From positions 372,001 to 436,000 of the forward strand of contig NC_054683.1 in the NCBI RefSeq assembly GCF_011074885.1: DNA of 64,000 bases, written 5' to 3'. Of this stretch, positions 41,651-50,287 are shown piece after piece. The DNA is from Brettanomyces bruxellensis. Taxonomy: Eukaryota > Ascomycota > Pichiomycetes > Pichiales > Pichiaceae. Numbering within the stretch: position 1 is the stretch's first letter; every line of letters starts with the position of its first letter. A program made the translations under genes and the position numbers. The notes below the pieces were generated by a model. It saw only the letters and a program-made list of their open reading frames with translations, was not told the origin of the DNA and did no database searches.

Positions 41651-42009
41651 TATGTTGCTTTTGAACAGCAGCTGCTAAAGCTCAACGACAACTTAAGGTA
41701 CGCACTTCGTAAGAATTGATCAAAAGTGTGCGATCAATAGTAATACCAGAAATCTCGTCTATACGTGAAACGAAAATGCAAAAGTCTTAAAATATGTTGC
41801 TGTTTAAACTCTCACACAATACCGATTAATTTTGTTAGGAGGACAATGGCATCACCTCTGAGAAAGAAGAAACTAAGGATTCGTTCAACAAAATAGAAGG
41901 CCTGACACAAATTGAAGCCGTATGTTTCGATTAAAGGTTAAAAGACTATAACAAAAGATTAGAAGAAGAAAATCCGGTCATTGGTGATGAAGTTGTGGTG
42001 AAAAAAAGG
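41651..42009 (+). pseudogene. Possible small spliced or broken coiled-coil gene
   Basis: Not recognised. An ATG-led fragment MYMYVAFEQQLLKLNDNL ends at AGGTACGC, a candidate donor. After a candidate acceptor GTTAG (41840) a second fragment starts EDNGITSEKEETKDSFNKIE, GLTQIEAV. After an in-frame TAA (41933-41935) the same frame continues RLKDYNKRLEEENPVIGDEV, VVKK, ending beside AGGTACGTTG, another donor-like site. The consistent hydrophilic coil composition suggests a genuine small multi-exon gene, either interrupted by one stop or wrongly spliced here. No TACTAAC branch site is found in the first supposed intron, which weakens the model; every confident intron in this window has one. Confidence 0.3.
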
Positions 42010-42297
42010 TACGTTGTCTTTATTTGGATAATCCCAGCAATACTGTGCTGAGCCTATTTATAGAATTGTAATTTTTTTTTCTTTCCCTCTATCATTTCAT
42101 TTCCCTTTCTTGCATTCTGACTTCCGTCTCCCCCCTCTCTACCCCCTTTTCTTCGCTGCTTCTGTTTTATTGTCTTGACGCTCGTTTCAGCATTTCGCTT
42201 TTTTTTTTCATGGTCCTCCGACGGTCGTCTGCAGACTGCCTATCTGGACGGAATGAAGAGCAATCAGTCGATCGACGCTGGAATAAAAGCAAAAAAT

Positions 42298-42352
42298 AAA
42301 AATAAATCAAAAATCAAAAATCAAAAATCAAAAATCAAAAATCAAAAATCAA
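42298..42352. repeat. 7-bp microsatellite (aaaaatc)n
   Basis: About seven tandem copies of aaaaatc in the presumed 5' leader of the AME1-like gene, about 100 bases before its ATG at 42451. Confidence 0.9.
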
Positions 42353-42450
42353 AAAAACGCGTTAGAGTGAAATGGATGAAAGTACGTTAACCCATAGCTA
42401 TTAGAAGTTCTTCCATACGTCCAATTGTATTTGAAATAGCGAACTAGCGA

Positions 42451-44176
42451 ATGTTTTCTAGGGTTGCAGGTAGAGAGGCACGAAAGCGTGGATCTGCCAG
42501 AAGGCATGTGAATGTTGGTGATATAGTTATTAAAGCCCCAACTAATGTCAACAGGAAGCGTCTTCCAAGACGTATGTCAAAACGATTGAGTCAAAATAAG
42601 AGCAAAGCGAATAATACTATTCAAATTGATGATGTTGCCCCGGGTATGACATTCCTTGACTCTGACTCTGACTCTGACGATAACGAGCAATTTGTTGATT
42701 CCCGTGAACATTTGGTCAGTAATCATAGAGAAAGCCTATCGGGAATCTCCGATCCCGAGAATGCTGCTAAAGAAAATAGTAATGATAACGAAAGTATATT
42801 ATCATCGTCATCACGTGAGTCCAGTAGTGATGACATACATAGCAATCGAAATTCAAAAATTGTTCACAACCTTCGAAGCAGTGACTTTGATCTGGTTATA
42901 ACTGGTGAATTTCATTCCAAACCACAAACTAAAACAACAAATCACAAGACGAAAACAAAACGGAAGACGAAAACAAAAAGAATTACTAGCCGGAATCCAA
43001 GACTAAAGTCAAGTGCAGTAAAAGGTGGAACCTTTGTTCATAAGAATGGAGATGATAACGATTCTAAATCGACCAAAAATGGTGGTGGAAAAAAGTCCAC
43101 TTTGGATCCAAAGTTAGTGAAACCAAAGCGCAATAAAGAGATTGTACCTGTTAAAGTCCCAGAAACTGCTCTTGAGTCACGCAAAGCTAATCCTCGAAGG
43201 AATACCAGGACAAAGAGAAAAAAATTGGAAAATTCCGCTAGAAAAAGAGTTGTGAAAAGACGCTCAACAAGAAAGTCATTGCCGAAGTCAAAGCACGCAG
43301 TCGAAATCATTGATTTGTCGAATAATTCTAGTAATGGAATTGAGAAACATGATGCTGACAATTTAGAAGTGAATAAAGTATCCTCACCTTTTGATAAAAA
43401 TGTCGAAAGTGATGAAATTTCAGCATTCAAATCACAAACGGAGCTTTCGCTTGATGATAAATATGCTCAGACTGTTTATGATGGATCTAAGCGCAGAGTG
43501 AAAGATATTTATAGTAGCAAAGTTACAAAAGCAAAATCTTCGGTGCCAAAGAAAAGAGGAAGAAAAAAAAAGGGTGAGTTGGTTGGAATAAAATACAGGC
43601 GGATGCCGGCAAATAAGTCTAAAATCATAACTGTTGACGTTATTGGACAGATCTTATCTGATTATTTTCGCAAGAGAAGCATCCAAAAAATTGAAATTCT
43701 GGAAAAGAAGCATGAAAAGCGTTTGTTAAAATTTTGTATCATCTTTAAGGACCTGTCTTAATGGGTATTTTGATTCATTGATAGATGCACAGCTTTCCAA
43801 CGACATGCTCATAAGCGAAATAGATTCTTATCAACGACAGAAAGTTCAATCACGGCTAGGGATATTAGCAACTAGAGAAGAGCGTAAACAGAACAATATA
43901 CGATTAAATAACTTGCGGCATGATTATGCTTTTTTGAGGAGAAAATATGAATTGCGAAAAGAGATGTGCAATAATCTTATTAGATTAAAAGGTGGTGATG
44001 ATGTGGATGGTTCTTCTAATACAAACGAAGCAGAATCAATTATTGGTGCAGTGAACTTTGAGTTATCTTCTGTTGAAGAAAGTGCGACTGATGGAGTGGA
44101 TATTATTCAAAAGTTGCGTATCGTAAACTCACAAATACTTCAACTACTAGACGAAACCGAGCGTTATGTACAATAA
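42451..44176 (+). pseudogene. AME1: Probable kinetochore protein Ame1/CENP-U; frame break near 43755
   Basis: Ame1 with Okp1 forms the essential COMA core of the inner kinetochore, binding Mif2 and Mis12. The first frame (436 codons) starts MFSRVAGREARKRGSARRHV, NVGDIVIKAP, similar in kind to the yeast Ame1 start. A very basic/acidic disordered region (SDSDSDDNEQ, KTKTKRKTKTKR) follows. A conserved-looking helix VDVIGQILSDYFRKRSIQK then recalls yeast TIDVLSSLFINLFENDLIP. The frame stops at TCT TAA T (43756-43762); with one base skipped anywhere in 43750-43760 it continues LNGYFDSLIDAQLSND, then coil EERKQNNIRLNNLRHDYAFL and RIVNSQILQLLDETERYV to 44176. Joined length is about 574, longer than S. 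cerevisiae Ame1 (324). No donor, branch or acceptor fits a normal intron. Explanations: one inserted base (sequence error or mutation) or +1 frameshifting. Family call is moderate. Confidence 0.55.
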
Positions 44177-44645
44177 CAATGATGTATTTTTATGAATCAT
44201 AAAAGAGTTGGCTCAGCTTTACGACAATGCTTTCTGTACAGTGAGGTTTAATAACACAAATCGTTAAAAATCAATACAGAAAAACAAAAAAAAAAAAAAA
44301 GACTGTAGTAAAACCCTGAAAGTTGCGACGTCAGTTCGCTCTGCAGTCACAATTTCATGCTTTATTATTTCTCTCCATAAACAGCTGATTAAACTTTGTA
44401 AATATGCATCTTCGTACTTTGCTCTGATCTTTTCGCCTTTTCCCTCTCCATATCTCTAAATGATCTTTACCCAACCCAGCAACCCTGATTTAAATCACTC
44501 AGAAATGTCGTACCCTTCACGTCAATTCATCTTCCTACATCTGGAAACTCGTTCATCAAAGCTCCACACCTGCAAGCCTAGTACTAGTTGAGTTTCATTA
44601 TAACTTTATTCCGTTTATCACAGTGGAATTGTTCCGAATTCTCGC
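44177..44645. other. Intergenic between AME1-like and ERV14
   Basis: Convergent 3' flanks, 469 bases, with an A14 run at 44287-44300. No gene. Confidence 0.4.
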
Positions 44646-45065
44646 CTAATCGAGATCCTCATCTGCTATCAATGCAGCAATCATCCTGTACAAATAATAG
44701 AAGAACATTAGTAAGTGGAATCCTAGTTTAATAAAAGACTCCTTCTTGTGCTTTGAAAGCGTTCTAAATATTTCAGTTGCATCTAACATGTAGTTCTTTT
44801 TGTAGATCTTATTAGCATTGTAGGCAAGTAAAGGCAAATTAAGTAAAAATGAAAACCATTGACCGTTCAAAAGGAACAATAAAGTTAAAACTCCGTGGAT
44901 GCATGCCTCAGGAACAATATAGTTGTTCAATTTGTTGCAAAGCTCAATTGGATTTATGTAATCACATTCCAAATCACTGTACATGATAGTGAAGAAAACT
45001 TGTAGGAACAAGTTTACAGCGTTCACAATCACTGATAGTATATATAGCCAAGCTTCCCCAGACAT
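44646..45065 (-). CDS. ERV14: COPII cargo receptor Erv14 (cornichon family)
   Basis: Transmembrane ER-export receptor for many plasma-membrane proteins. 139 residues, as usual (yeast 138). Starts [20 protein letters not shown] with span 1. The loop [20 protein letters not shown] is the most conserved cornichon segment, and [20 protein letters not shown] is span 2. The cytosolic IFRTL motif (residues 99-103), which contacts COPII Sec24, is perfect, and [18 protein letters not shown] is the last span. Intact, single exon. Confidence 0.97.
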   Translation of the reverse strand: MSGEAWLYILSVIVNAVNLFLQVFFTIMYSDLECDYINPIELCNKLNNYIVPEACIHGVLTLLFLLNGQWFSFLLNLPLLAYNANKIYKKNYMLDATEIFRTLSKHKKESFIKLGFHLLMFFYYLYRMIAALIADEDLD

Positions 45066-45651
45066 TTTATCACTATTCTTTTTAGCCTAAAAATCTCTCC
45101 TCGCACGTTTCCTTCCTCTTTAGATAGCTGGTTTACTTTCCAAAAAAAAAAGTTTGATATCCTAGTGAAGACATTTCACATACTTTAACTTTATGCACAT
45201 GAACAATCTTTTTGTCCGTAATTTCTTTTTTACTTTAATTTGCTGAAAGCACTTCAAAAATTTTTTTTCTCAGCTTCTCAATTTTAATTTGCTTTAATCT
45301 TCCTTTCATCGTTTTCTTCCATACTTCCTGGTTCTCTTTTTCGACTCCCACATCAGTACACATTCACTGCCCTACAGCTTAGCTGTTTCAAGAATTAACT
45401 GCTTTCAAACAATATTCATTAAAATGGATATTTATGAAAACTTCTTGTCATGGCCACCGGCCTCTTGTCATTCAGCTATTAGAAAGGTTAATCATCGTCC
45501 TACGTAAATTACTTTTGTTTTATAAATGTATGTTTATCTTTAATTGTTCTTCTTCTGATAGCGGTCAAATAATTGCATTATTACGATTGTTACGATGTCG
45601 GTCCGCGCATTACGATAATCAATTGCAATCCACTAACCACTAAAAAAATAA
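45066..45651. other. Intergenic: ERV14 promoter and tRNA flank
   Basis: AT- and CT-rich promoter-like sequence. A plus-strand ATG at 45424 after a yeast-like leader opens a frame of only 27 codons (MDIYENFLSWPPASCHSA, stop TAA at 45505); it could be the stub of a truncated gene but no partner exon was found. Confidence 0.35.
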
Positions 45652-45723
45652 AGGTTCTACCCGGACTCGAACCGGGGTCGCTTGGATCAGAGCCAAGAGT
45701 GATAACCACTACACTATAGAACC
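45652..45723 (-). tRNA. tRNA-Gln (anticodon CUG)
   Basis: Reverse complement starts GGTTCTATAGTGTAGTGGTT and folds into a cloverleaf. Acceptor GGTTCTA pairs with TAGAACC; the D-arm has the A-box TAGTGTAGTGG. The anticodon stem CTTGG/CCAAG encloses loop CTCTGAT, giving anticodon CTG (CAG codons, Gln). The T-arm CCCGGTTCGAGTCCGGG contains the B-box. Discriminator base is T as in yeast tRNA-Gln. No intron. The Ty3-type LTR lies 11 bases upstream of its 5' end. Confidence 0.97.
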
Positions 45724-45734
45724 ATCTACGACTT

Positions 45735-46966
45735 TGTAAATGGTCGGACTGAAGGTAACAAAATATTATTTTTAATAACCTGAAGTATAAGGATTCTTTA
45801 GATGATTATGTCGGAGTTAAGAGAGACCTTATGAGTTACTCCCGGGCTTTAGCTATCAAACTCCTTCTTTAATAGAACTAATAAGAACCTAGCAGTCGGG
45901 GAGATTCAGACAATTGTAAGGTCGGTTACCTAAGTGGGTGGATATAAATGTACCAAGTGGTCTGTGTGATAATGTTAATGCCTTTAACATTCTAACAATT
46001 GTGTATGTATCACCATAGAAGAAAATGAATTTACTTCCTTTACTCTGTTACCATCAAAGTGGAGTCGAACTAGTTGTATTGCAAAATAGGCTATCGGGTC
46101 TCGTCCCTTCGTAGAAGAAACAAGTTATATAAAAAGAGGTAAAGTAAAGTAAAAATAAAAAGGAAAATAAAGTGAGGTAATCATACATAATAAAAAAAAA
46201 AGATTTAATTCTCAGAAACAGAATTATGATCGCGCATAATTATTTTTCTGCTGATTCCCTAACATACACAGTTAGTGCATTTTATCCAGGATTGTCTCTA
46301 TTAGATATTATTCTAAATCTTCGTTATTTTAGAATAAGTTCAGATCTCAAAACAAATAAATCTAATGACATATAATAATAGATTACCTAATACTAGGTAA
46401 TATTCTCATATGTCCGACAGTTTTTATTTGTTTTATTTGCTTTTTCTTATTTTTATCTTTTCTCTTATTCTTATCTCTCTTCTTCTGTAAGCTGTGTCAA
46501 AACAATGATGCTCTCGAACAATGGATTTCAAGTAAGGAAAGATGGTATTGTTATATTATCTGATTAATACGAGAACTACATCTATATAAAGTGAAGATAT
46601 TCCCTTCTGTATATCATTATATATACTCTTCATTATATACTACAATAAATATCGAAATACTATATAAATCTGGTAACAGTAACTTTAACAGGAAGATCGG
46701 AAATCTATCTTTCAATTATGTCAAAACACTAGAAGGATAGAACAATGAGGTTCTAAAAAGAACATGATTGATGGTCTATGTTGTCGTATAAGAAGAAGAG
46801 TGATAACTATATAAAGATGAGATATCCTTCTGTGTCTATACTAAATATTATGTACAAATTATACACTACAATAAATATCGAGATACTATACAAAGCTGGT
46901 AACACTTACCTTAAGAAATTATTTGTCTAGCTTTAAGCCAATATGTTCTTGGGTTGACCCCTTACA
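45735..46966 (-). mobile_element. LTR of a Ty3/gypsy-type element
   Basis: On the minus strand the sequence runs TGTAAGGGGTCAACCC to CCATTTACA, giving terminal TGTAA/TTACA inverted repeats as retroviral-type LTRs have. Directly before the 5' TGTAA on the minus strand is a polypurine-like tract (AAAAAAAACGGTGG, 46967-46980), the position expected for the primer of plus-strand synthesis at a 3' LTR. An integrase relic in the same orientation follows at 47190-47930. The 3' edge is 11 bases from the mature 5' end of tRNA-Gln, the Ty3 targeting zone. Length 1.23 kb is long for a yeast LTR, partly because of an internal tandem duplication. No second LTR was identified in the window, so the element is incomplete. 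Confidence 0.7.
46495..46935. repeat. About 224-bp tandem duplication inside the LTR
   Basis: Two diverged head-to-tail units begin at tgtcaaaac (46495 and 46719) and share ctatataaag, then a stretch before tacaataaatatcg, and end in ctggtaaca. Each carries a TATATAAAG-like box and a possible polyadenylation-like AATAAA. Units are about 70 percent alike by eye. Confidence 0.75.
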
Positions 46967-47189
46967 TTACCACCGTTTTTTTTAGGAAAATCGACCTTGA
47001 TTTCACTAAATTTTCAAAAAACATTTAGATATCTTCGTAAGCATTGCCTGGTTTAGGTGTATTTTCTTCTTAGGGCAATGAAATAATATGATACGTACAA
47101 GTATCTGATATCTTTATCAAATCGTTTATTCAAACAAACGTTCGTAACTATTCTTAAAAATCAAAGTATGTCAGAGGTATCTAACAAAC

Positions 47190-47930
47190 ATGTTCTGGAG
47201 AGCGATCTTGGTCGAAGACCTCATATGTCTTTTTATCATAGTTAATACCTGCTATACTAATAATTTCAGTGCGCGGTGGTTCTCTGGGGTAAATAGCATC
47301 TTGCTTTAAGTACGGTGTCAATAATCATATATTCATAGTCCTATTTTGGTAAAGTTGTATCTGAATATCATGTTCAAAAGTGTTCGGCCCCTTGGGCCTC
47401 ACTATCTTAAAAGGTCCATAGTAGATTGGTGAATTTTTTTGGTACCGCAGCTTAATGCCGAAAGCCTTGCAGTTGACTAAAACATAGTCACAAACCTTAA
47501 ATGCATGATCAAGTGCATGTCGATCATACTGAGCTTCTTGAGAGTGTTGCGACTAAATGATCTTTATCCTGTCAACCAATTAACTCAAGTCGTCTCACAA
47601 AGTCTTCTGCTCTAGGACTGTAATGGTTTAAGTCAATAATATCAGCGGAGATATGAACTGGACAATTAGGATTATATCCTTGAGCAACATAAGATAGACC
47701 ATAACCTATCGAATTCTGGATACTACAGGCAAACTCGGTCATGCGTAAAATCTTATCCCAAACGTTCGAAGTAGTTTGTGCTGCCTTTCTAACAACTGTA
47801 TAGAGAATTTGGCTAGCTCTTTCAGTTTGAACATCAATCTGGGGGTGATTTTTAATAGACATCAATCTATTTGTTTGCATTAATTTTGTAAATGTACTCC
47901 AACTTTTATTGACAAATCAGATATCCTTAA
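47190..47930 (-). pseudogene. Ty3/gypsy integrase remnant
   Basis: Read on the minus strand: FVNKSWSTFTKLMQTNRLMS, then IKNHPQIDVQTERASQILY. The latter corresponds to the HPQTDGQTER core motif of gypsy integrases, with the catalytic Glu of DDE in QTER. WDKILRMTEFACSIQNSIGY and VAQGYNPNCPVHIS follow the usual WxxxLPxxEFAYN and GxxPxxP arrangement. The next parts continue in shifted frames: QEAQYDRHALDHAFKVCDYV, KNSPIYYGPFKIV (GPY/F-type module) and LKQDAIYPREPPRTEI. At least two frame changes and one stop show that it is dead. Same orientation as the LTR; RT and RNase H are not seen upstream, so the 5' part has been lost or decayed. Confidence 0.8.
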
Positions 47931-48665
47931 CTGAAACAAGTGTTGCCAAAAATCAATTTCATCAGTAAGTTTTTCTAACAAACAGTTGTACGCAGTCTTT
48001 TGCATCAGGATTATCATCGGTTAAAATAAAATATGCCATCTTCTAAGATTCAAGGAAAAGAACTGTAACTGCCTTTGAAAAATGATCTGCGTAAAAAAAC
48101 AATATATTTTTTGGTAATTATAACAAGTTCTGCAAAATTCATTCATTATTTCTACTTACTCACTGTTCATTTGACCTTCTGCTAATCGGTGTTAAACAGA
48201 ATTTTTGTAACTAATGTTGTCATCAATCCGTTTTCCAAATCAGGAAACATGCTCTATTGAAATCTATGTGTTTTAGTGGACAGTACCTAAATTTAGAATG
48301 AAGTTAATTAATTTGTGTAAGGATGGTAAGCCGACCCAGCTAGATACCGATTCCTGGTGTGTGAAGTTGCAAAACTCAGAGACACGAATAATAATATCAA
48401 TATGGACTATAATGTCAACTTATGATACAATCAATATTAAATTATGATCAATTCAAATTAAAAGTATATTAGCTTGTCTTCCTTAAACTCTTTTAAGAAA
48501 AAGAAAGTAATAATTATGTAGTATAGTTTCCAGAAAAACCCAGATATCACTTTTTACAAGTGTGGTTCTCTGTGTGATCAATTCTCAGAAATCATATGCT
48601 CTTGTTCGAATTTCTAAAAACCGCGAAATCCGACATTAAAGGATATATTCACTTTTTATATAGCA

Positions 48666-48944
48666 ATGGACCAATATGTTCTGAACTTTACTTCTTACGT
48701 AACAGAATTGAGCCACATTAATACTACTGAGCTTTCTTTTGTTCATGAAATGGTTTACCGATTGTTGTATTGTCTAGGGAATATTACCAGAAGCTTTATA
48801 GCTTTAATCATCAAAAATAATAAATTAGCCTTAATAATTTTGGGACAACCGGAGCTATTACATTATATCCGTTCAGAAAAGCATGTGCCAGCTTTATCGA
48901 ATAATATTCTTATCTATTGTTTGAGAAAAACGCATGCATTTTAA
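48666..48944 (+). pseudogene. Possible Gag-like fragment
   Basis: A 92-codon frame MDQYVLNFTSYVTELSHINT, TELSFVHEMVYRLLYCLGN has the helical spacing seen in retrotransposon capsid segments (FxxYVxEL...MVYRxLxGL). Beyond IALIIKNNK it loses conservation. It is on the opposite strand to the integrase relic, so it would belong to a different element or to an inverted piece. Upstream ATG context shows nothing more. An unrelated orphan small gene is the alternative. Confidence 0.3.
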
Positions 48945-49081
48945 ATTGCCCTCAAGCTTAGGGAACAATTCTTAAAAAAATAATACTACATAAATTAAAC
49001 CTATTCCGGCATTTATTCAAAGTTCCAAATAACTATTTACCTAATGCTATTATCACTCCATAAAAACAAGAGCTAGTTAAT

Positions 49082-49858
49082 ATGGGCCACAAAATAGCAT
49101 TTTTTGGCGCAACTGGAGGATGCGCAAATTCATGCTTGACTTATTCTCTCAAAAATGGGTACGATTGTGTTGCATTAGCTCGAACCCCTGCAAAACTAAA
49201 TAAAATGCTGAAGGAACAAGGAGTTTCAGATGATATAATTATGAAGAAATTAACAATTGTAAAGGGAGATATTCAGAATATTAATTCCATTATAGAAGTG
49301 CTTGGTGGGAATGATAGTTCCAATTCCGTTTCTGCAATAATATCTGGTATAGGAGGAGCACCAGCTTTGCAGTACTCTTTTACCACACCAGTTACTTTGG
49401 ATAATCCAAATATTTGCACCGAATTTACCAAAAATTTGATTTTGGCAATGAATAAATTAAAGCAGACCAACAATTTTAAAAAGCCGTTATTAGCAGTTGT
49501 CTCCACGACAGGAATCACAAGTGGTCCAGATGATCTTCCTTTTGGCTATCATATACTTTACAAGTATTTGTTAAAAATTGCACATCTTGATAAAACTAGA
49601 ATGGAGAATATTTTGAATGAGGCAGCTGCTGAAAATTTGTTCTCTAAAATTATTATTATCAGACCAACTCTTCTTATAGGGTCCCATTTGGTCGAAAAAG
49701 GTATCGGTTATTTAAAACTCAAAGTTGGAACCGAAAATAGTCCCGTTTCAGGATACTACATATCGAGAGCAGATGTTGGAGAGTGGACTTTTCAGAGTTG
49801 CATCAAACAAGGTAGTAATCTTCCATTGGGAGTGTCCATATTTACACTTTCTTCTTAG
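49082..49858 (+). CDS. NAD(P)-binding Rossmann protein (NmrA/atypical SDR type)
   Basis: 258 residues. The N-terminus KIAFFGATGGCANSCLTYSL carries the atypical-SDR GATGGxG-like nucleotide motif (here GATGGCANS) followed by YDCVALARTPAKLNKML. VKGDIQNINSIIEVL and AIISGIGGAP form the next fold elements. LLAVVSTTGITSGPDDLPFG and YHILYKYLLKIAHLDKTRME resemble the SDR active-site stretch, without a clear YxxxK. IIIRPTLLIG and DVGEWTFQSCI follow. Fungal relatives are mostly uncharacterised NAD(P)H-binding proteins (PF13460 type); the substrate is unknown. It stands alone among transposon relics and repeats, which suggests an accessory, possibly acquired gene. Confidence 0.72.
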   Translation: MGHKIAFFGATGGCANSCLTYSLKNGYDCVALARTPAKLNKMLKEQGVSDDIIMKKLTIVKGDIQNINSIIEVLGGNDSSNSVSAIISGIGGAPALQYSFTTPVTLDNPNICTEFTKNLILAMNKLKQTNNFKKPLLAVVSTTGITSGPDDLPFGYHILYKYLLKIAHLDKTRMENILNEAAAENLFSKIIIIRPTLLIGSHLVEKGIGYLKLKVGTENSPVSGYYISRADVGEWTFQSCIKQGSNLPLGVSIFTLSS

Positions 49859-50287
49859 TCTTGGTACGGCTACAAGTTTCTCATGGTAGTTACGCCTATT
49901 TATTTTATTGACAAGAAAAGCGCACCTTTACCTGTAGGAGAAAGGGATATACGAGATGATCTTTTTTTTATTAGGTAGATTTCTTATTATATCTCTTTTA
50001 ATGCTATTCACCTTCTCCGAAATTTAATCCTATGTGTTTGTAATATTTACCGAATCTGTTTTAAGTGTGAGGGTAATTATCCCATGAGGCTCTTGATAAC
50101 TAATATATTGAATGTTTCTAAGGCAATGAAAGAAAATGATACAAAGTAAAGAAGGTAAGGAAGAAAATATAAAAGGGGCAAGCAAAAGGAAAGGTGCACA
50201 TGCTTAAACACCTTTAATCCTTATGAGTGAAGTTTTTTGGGGCATAAAACAAGGCAGAGGAGATAAAAACAAAGAGTTTCCTAGGCA
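49859..50287. other. Intergenic containing repeat copy 1
   Basis: The 3' flanks of two convergent genes, occupied mostly by copy 1 of the dispersed repeat (50058-50260). Confidence 0.5.
50058..50260 (+). repeat. Dispersed repeat family, copy 1
   Basis: Starts gttttaagtgtgagggtaat and ends cctttaatccttatgagtga then agttttttggggcataaaac. Shares order and spacing of blocks with copies 2 and 3. It is the most diverged of the three. Confidence 0.8.

Larger units (their letters stand above)
41418..42450. other. Intergenic with possible broken small gene
   Basis: Region between divergent NAM8/NGR1 and the AME1-like gene. It contains a chain of coil-like coding fragments on the plus strand (41651-42009, separate entry), a C/T-rich tract (42080-42160) and a 7-bp microsatellite (42298-42352). 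Confidence 0.4.
46967..49081. other. Retrotransposon-derived and AT-rich degraded region
   Basis: Besides the integrase remnant and the gag-like frame, the stretch 47930-48660 shows no readable coding sequence, only short AT-rich frames. It is probably the decayed interior of the Ty3-like element. Confidence 0.45.

Noticed and set aside
43741..43783. An intron joining the two AME1-like frames
   Set aside because: The only donor-like word (GTATTT) is 20-30 bases from the acceptor-like TAG and there is no branch site; too short to be spliced.
45424..45507. Small plus-strand gene MDIYENFLSWPPASCHSA
   Set aside because: Only 27 codons; no donor site at the end and no downstream exon; left as a note in the intergenic entry.
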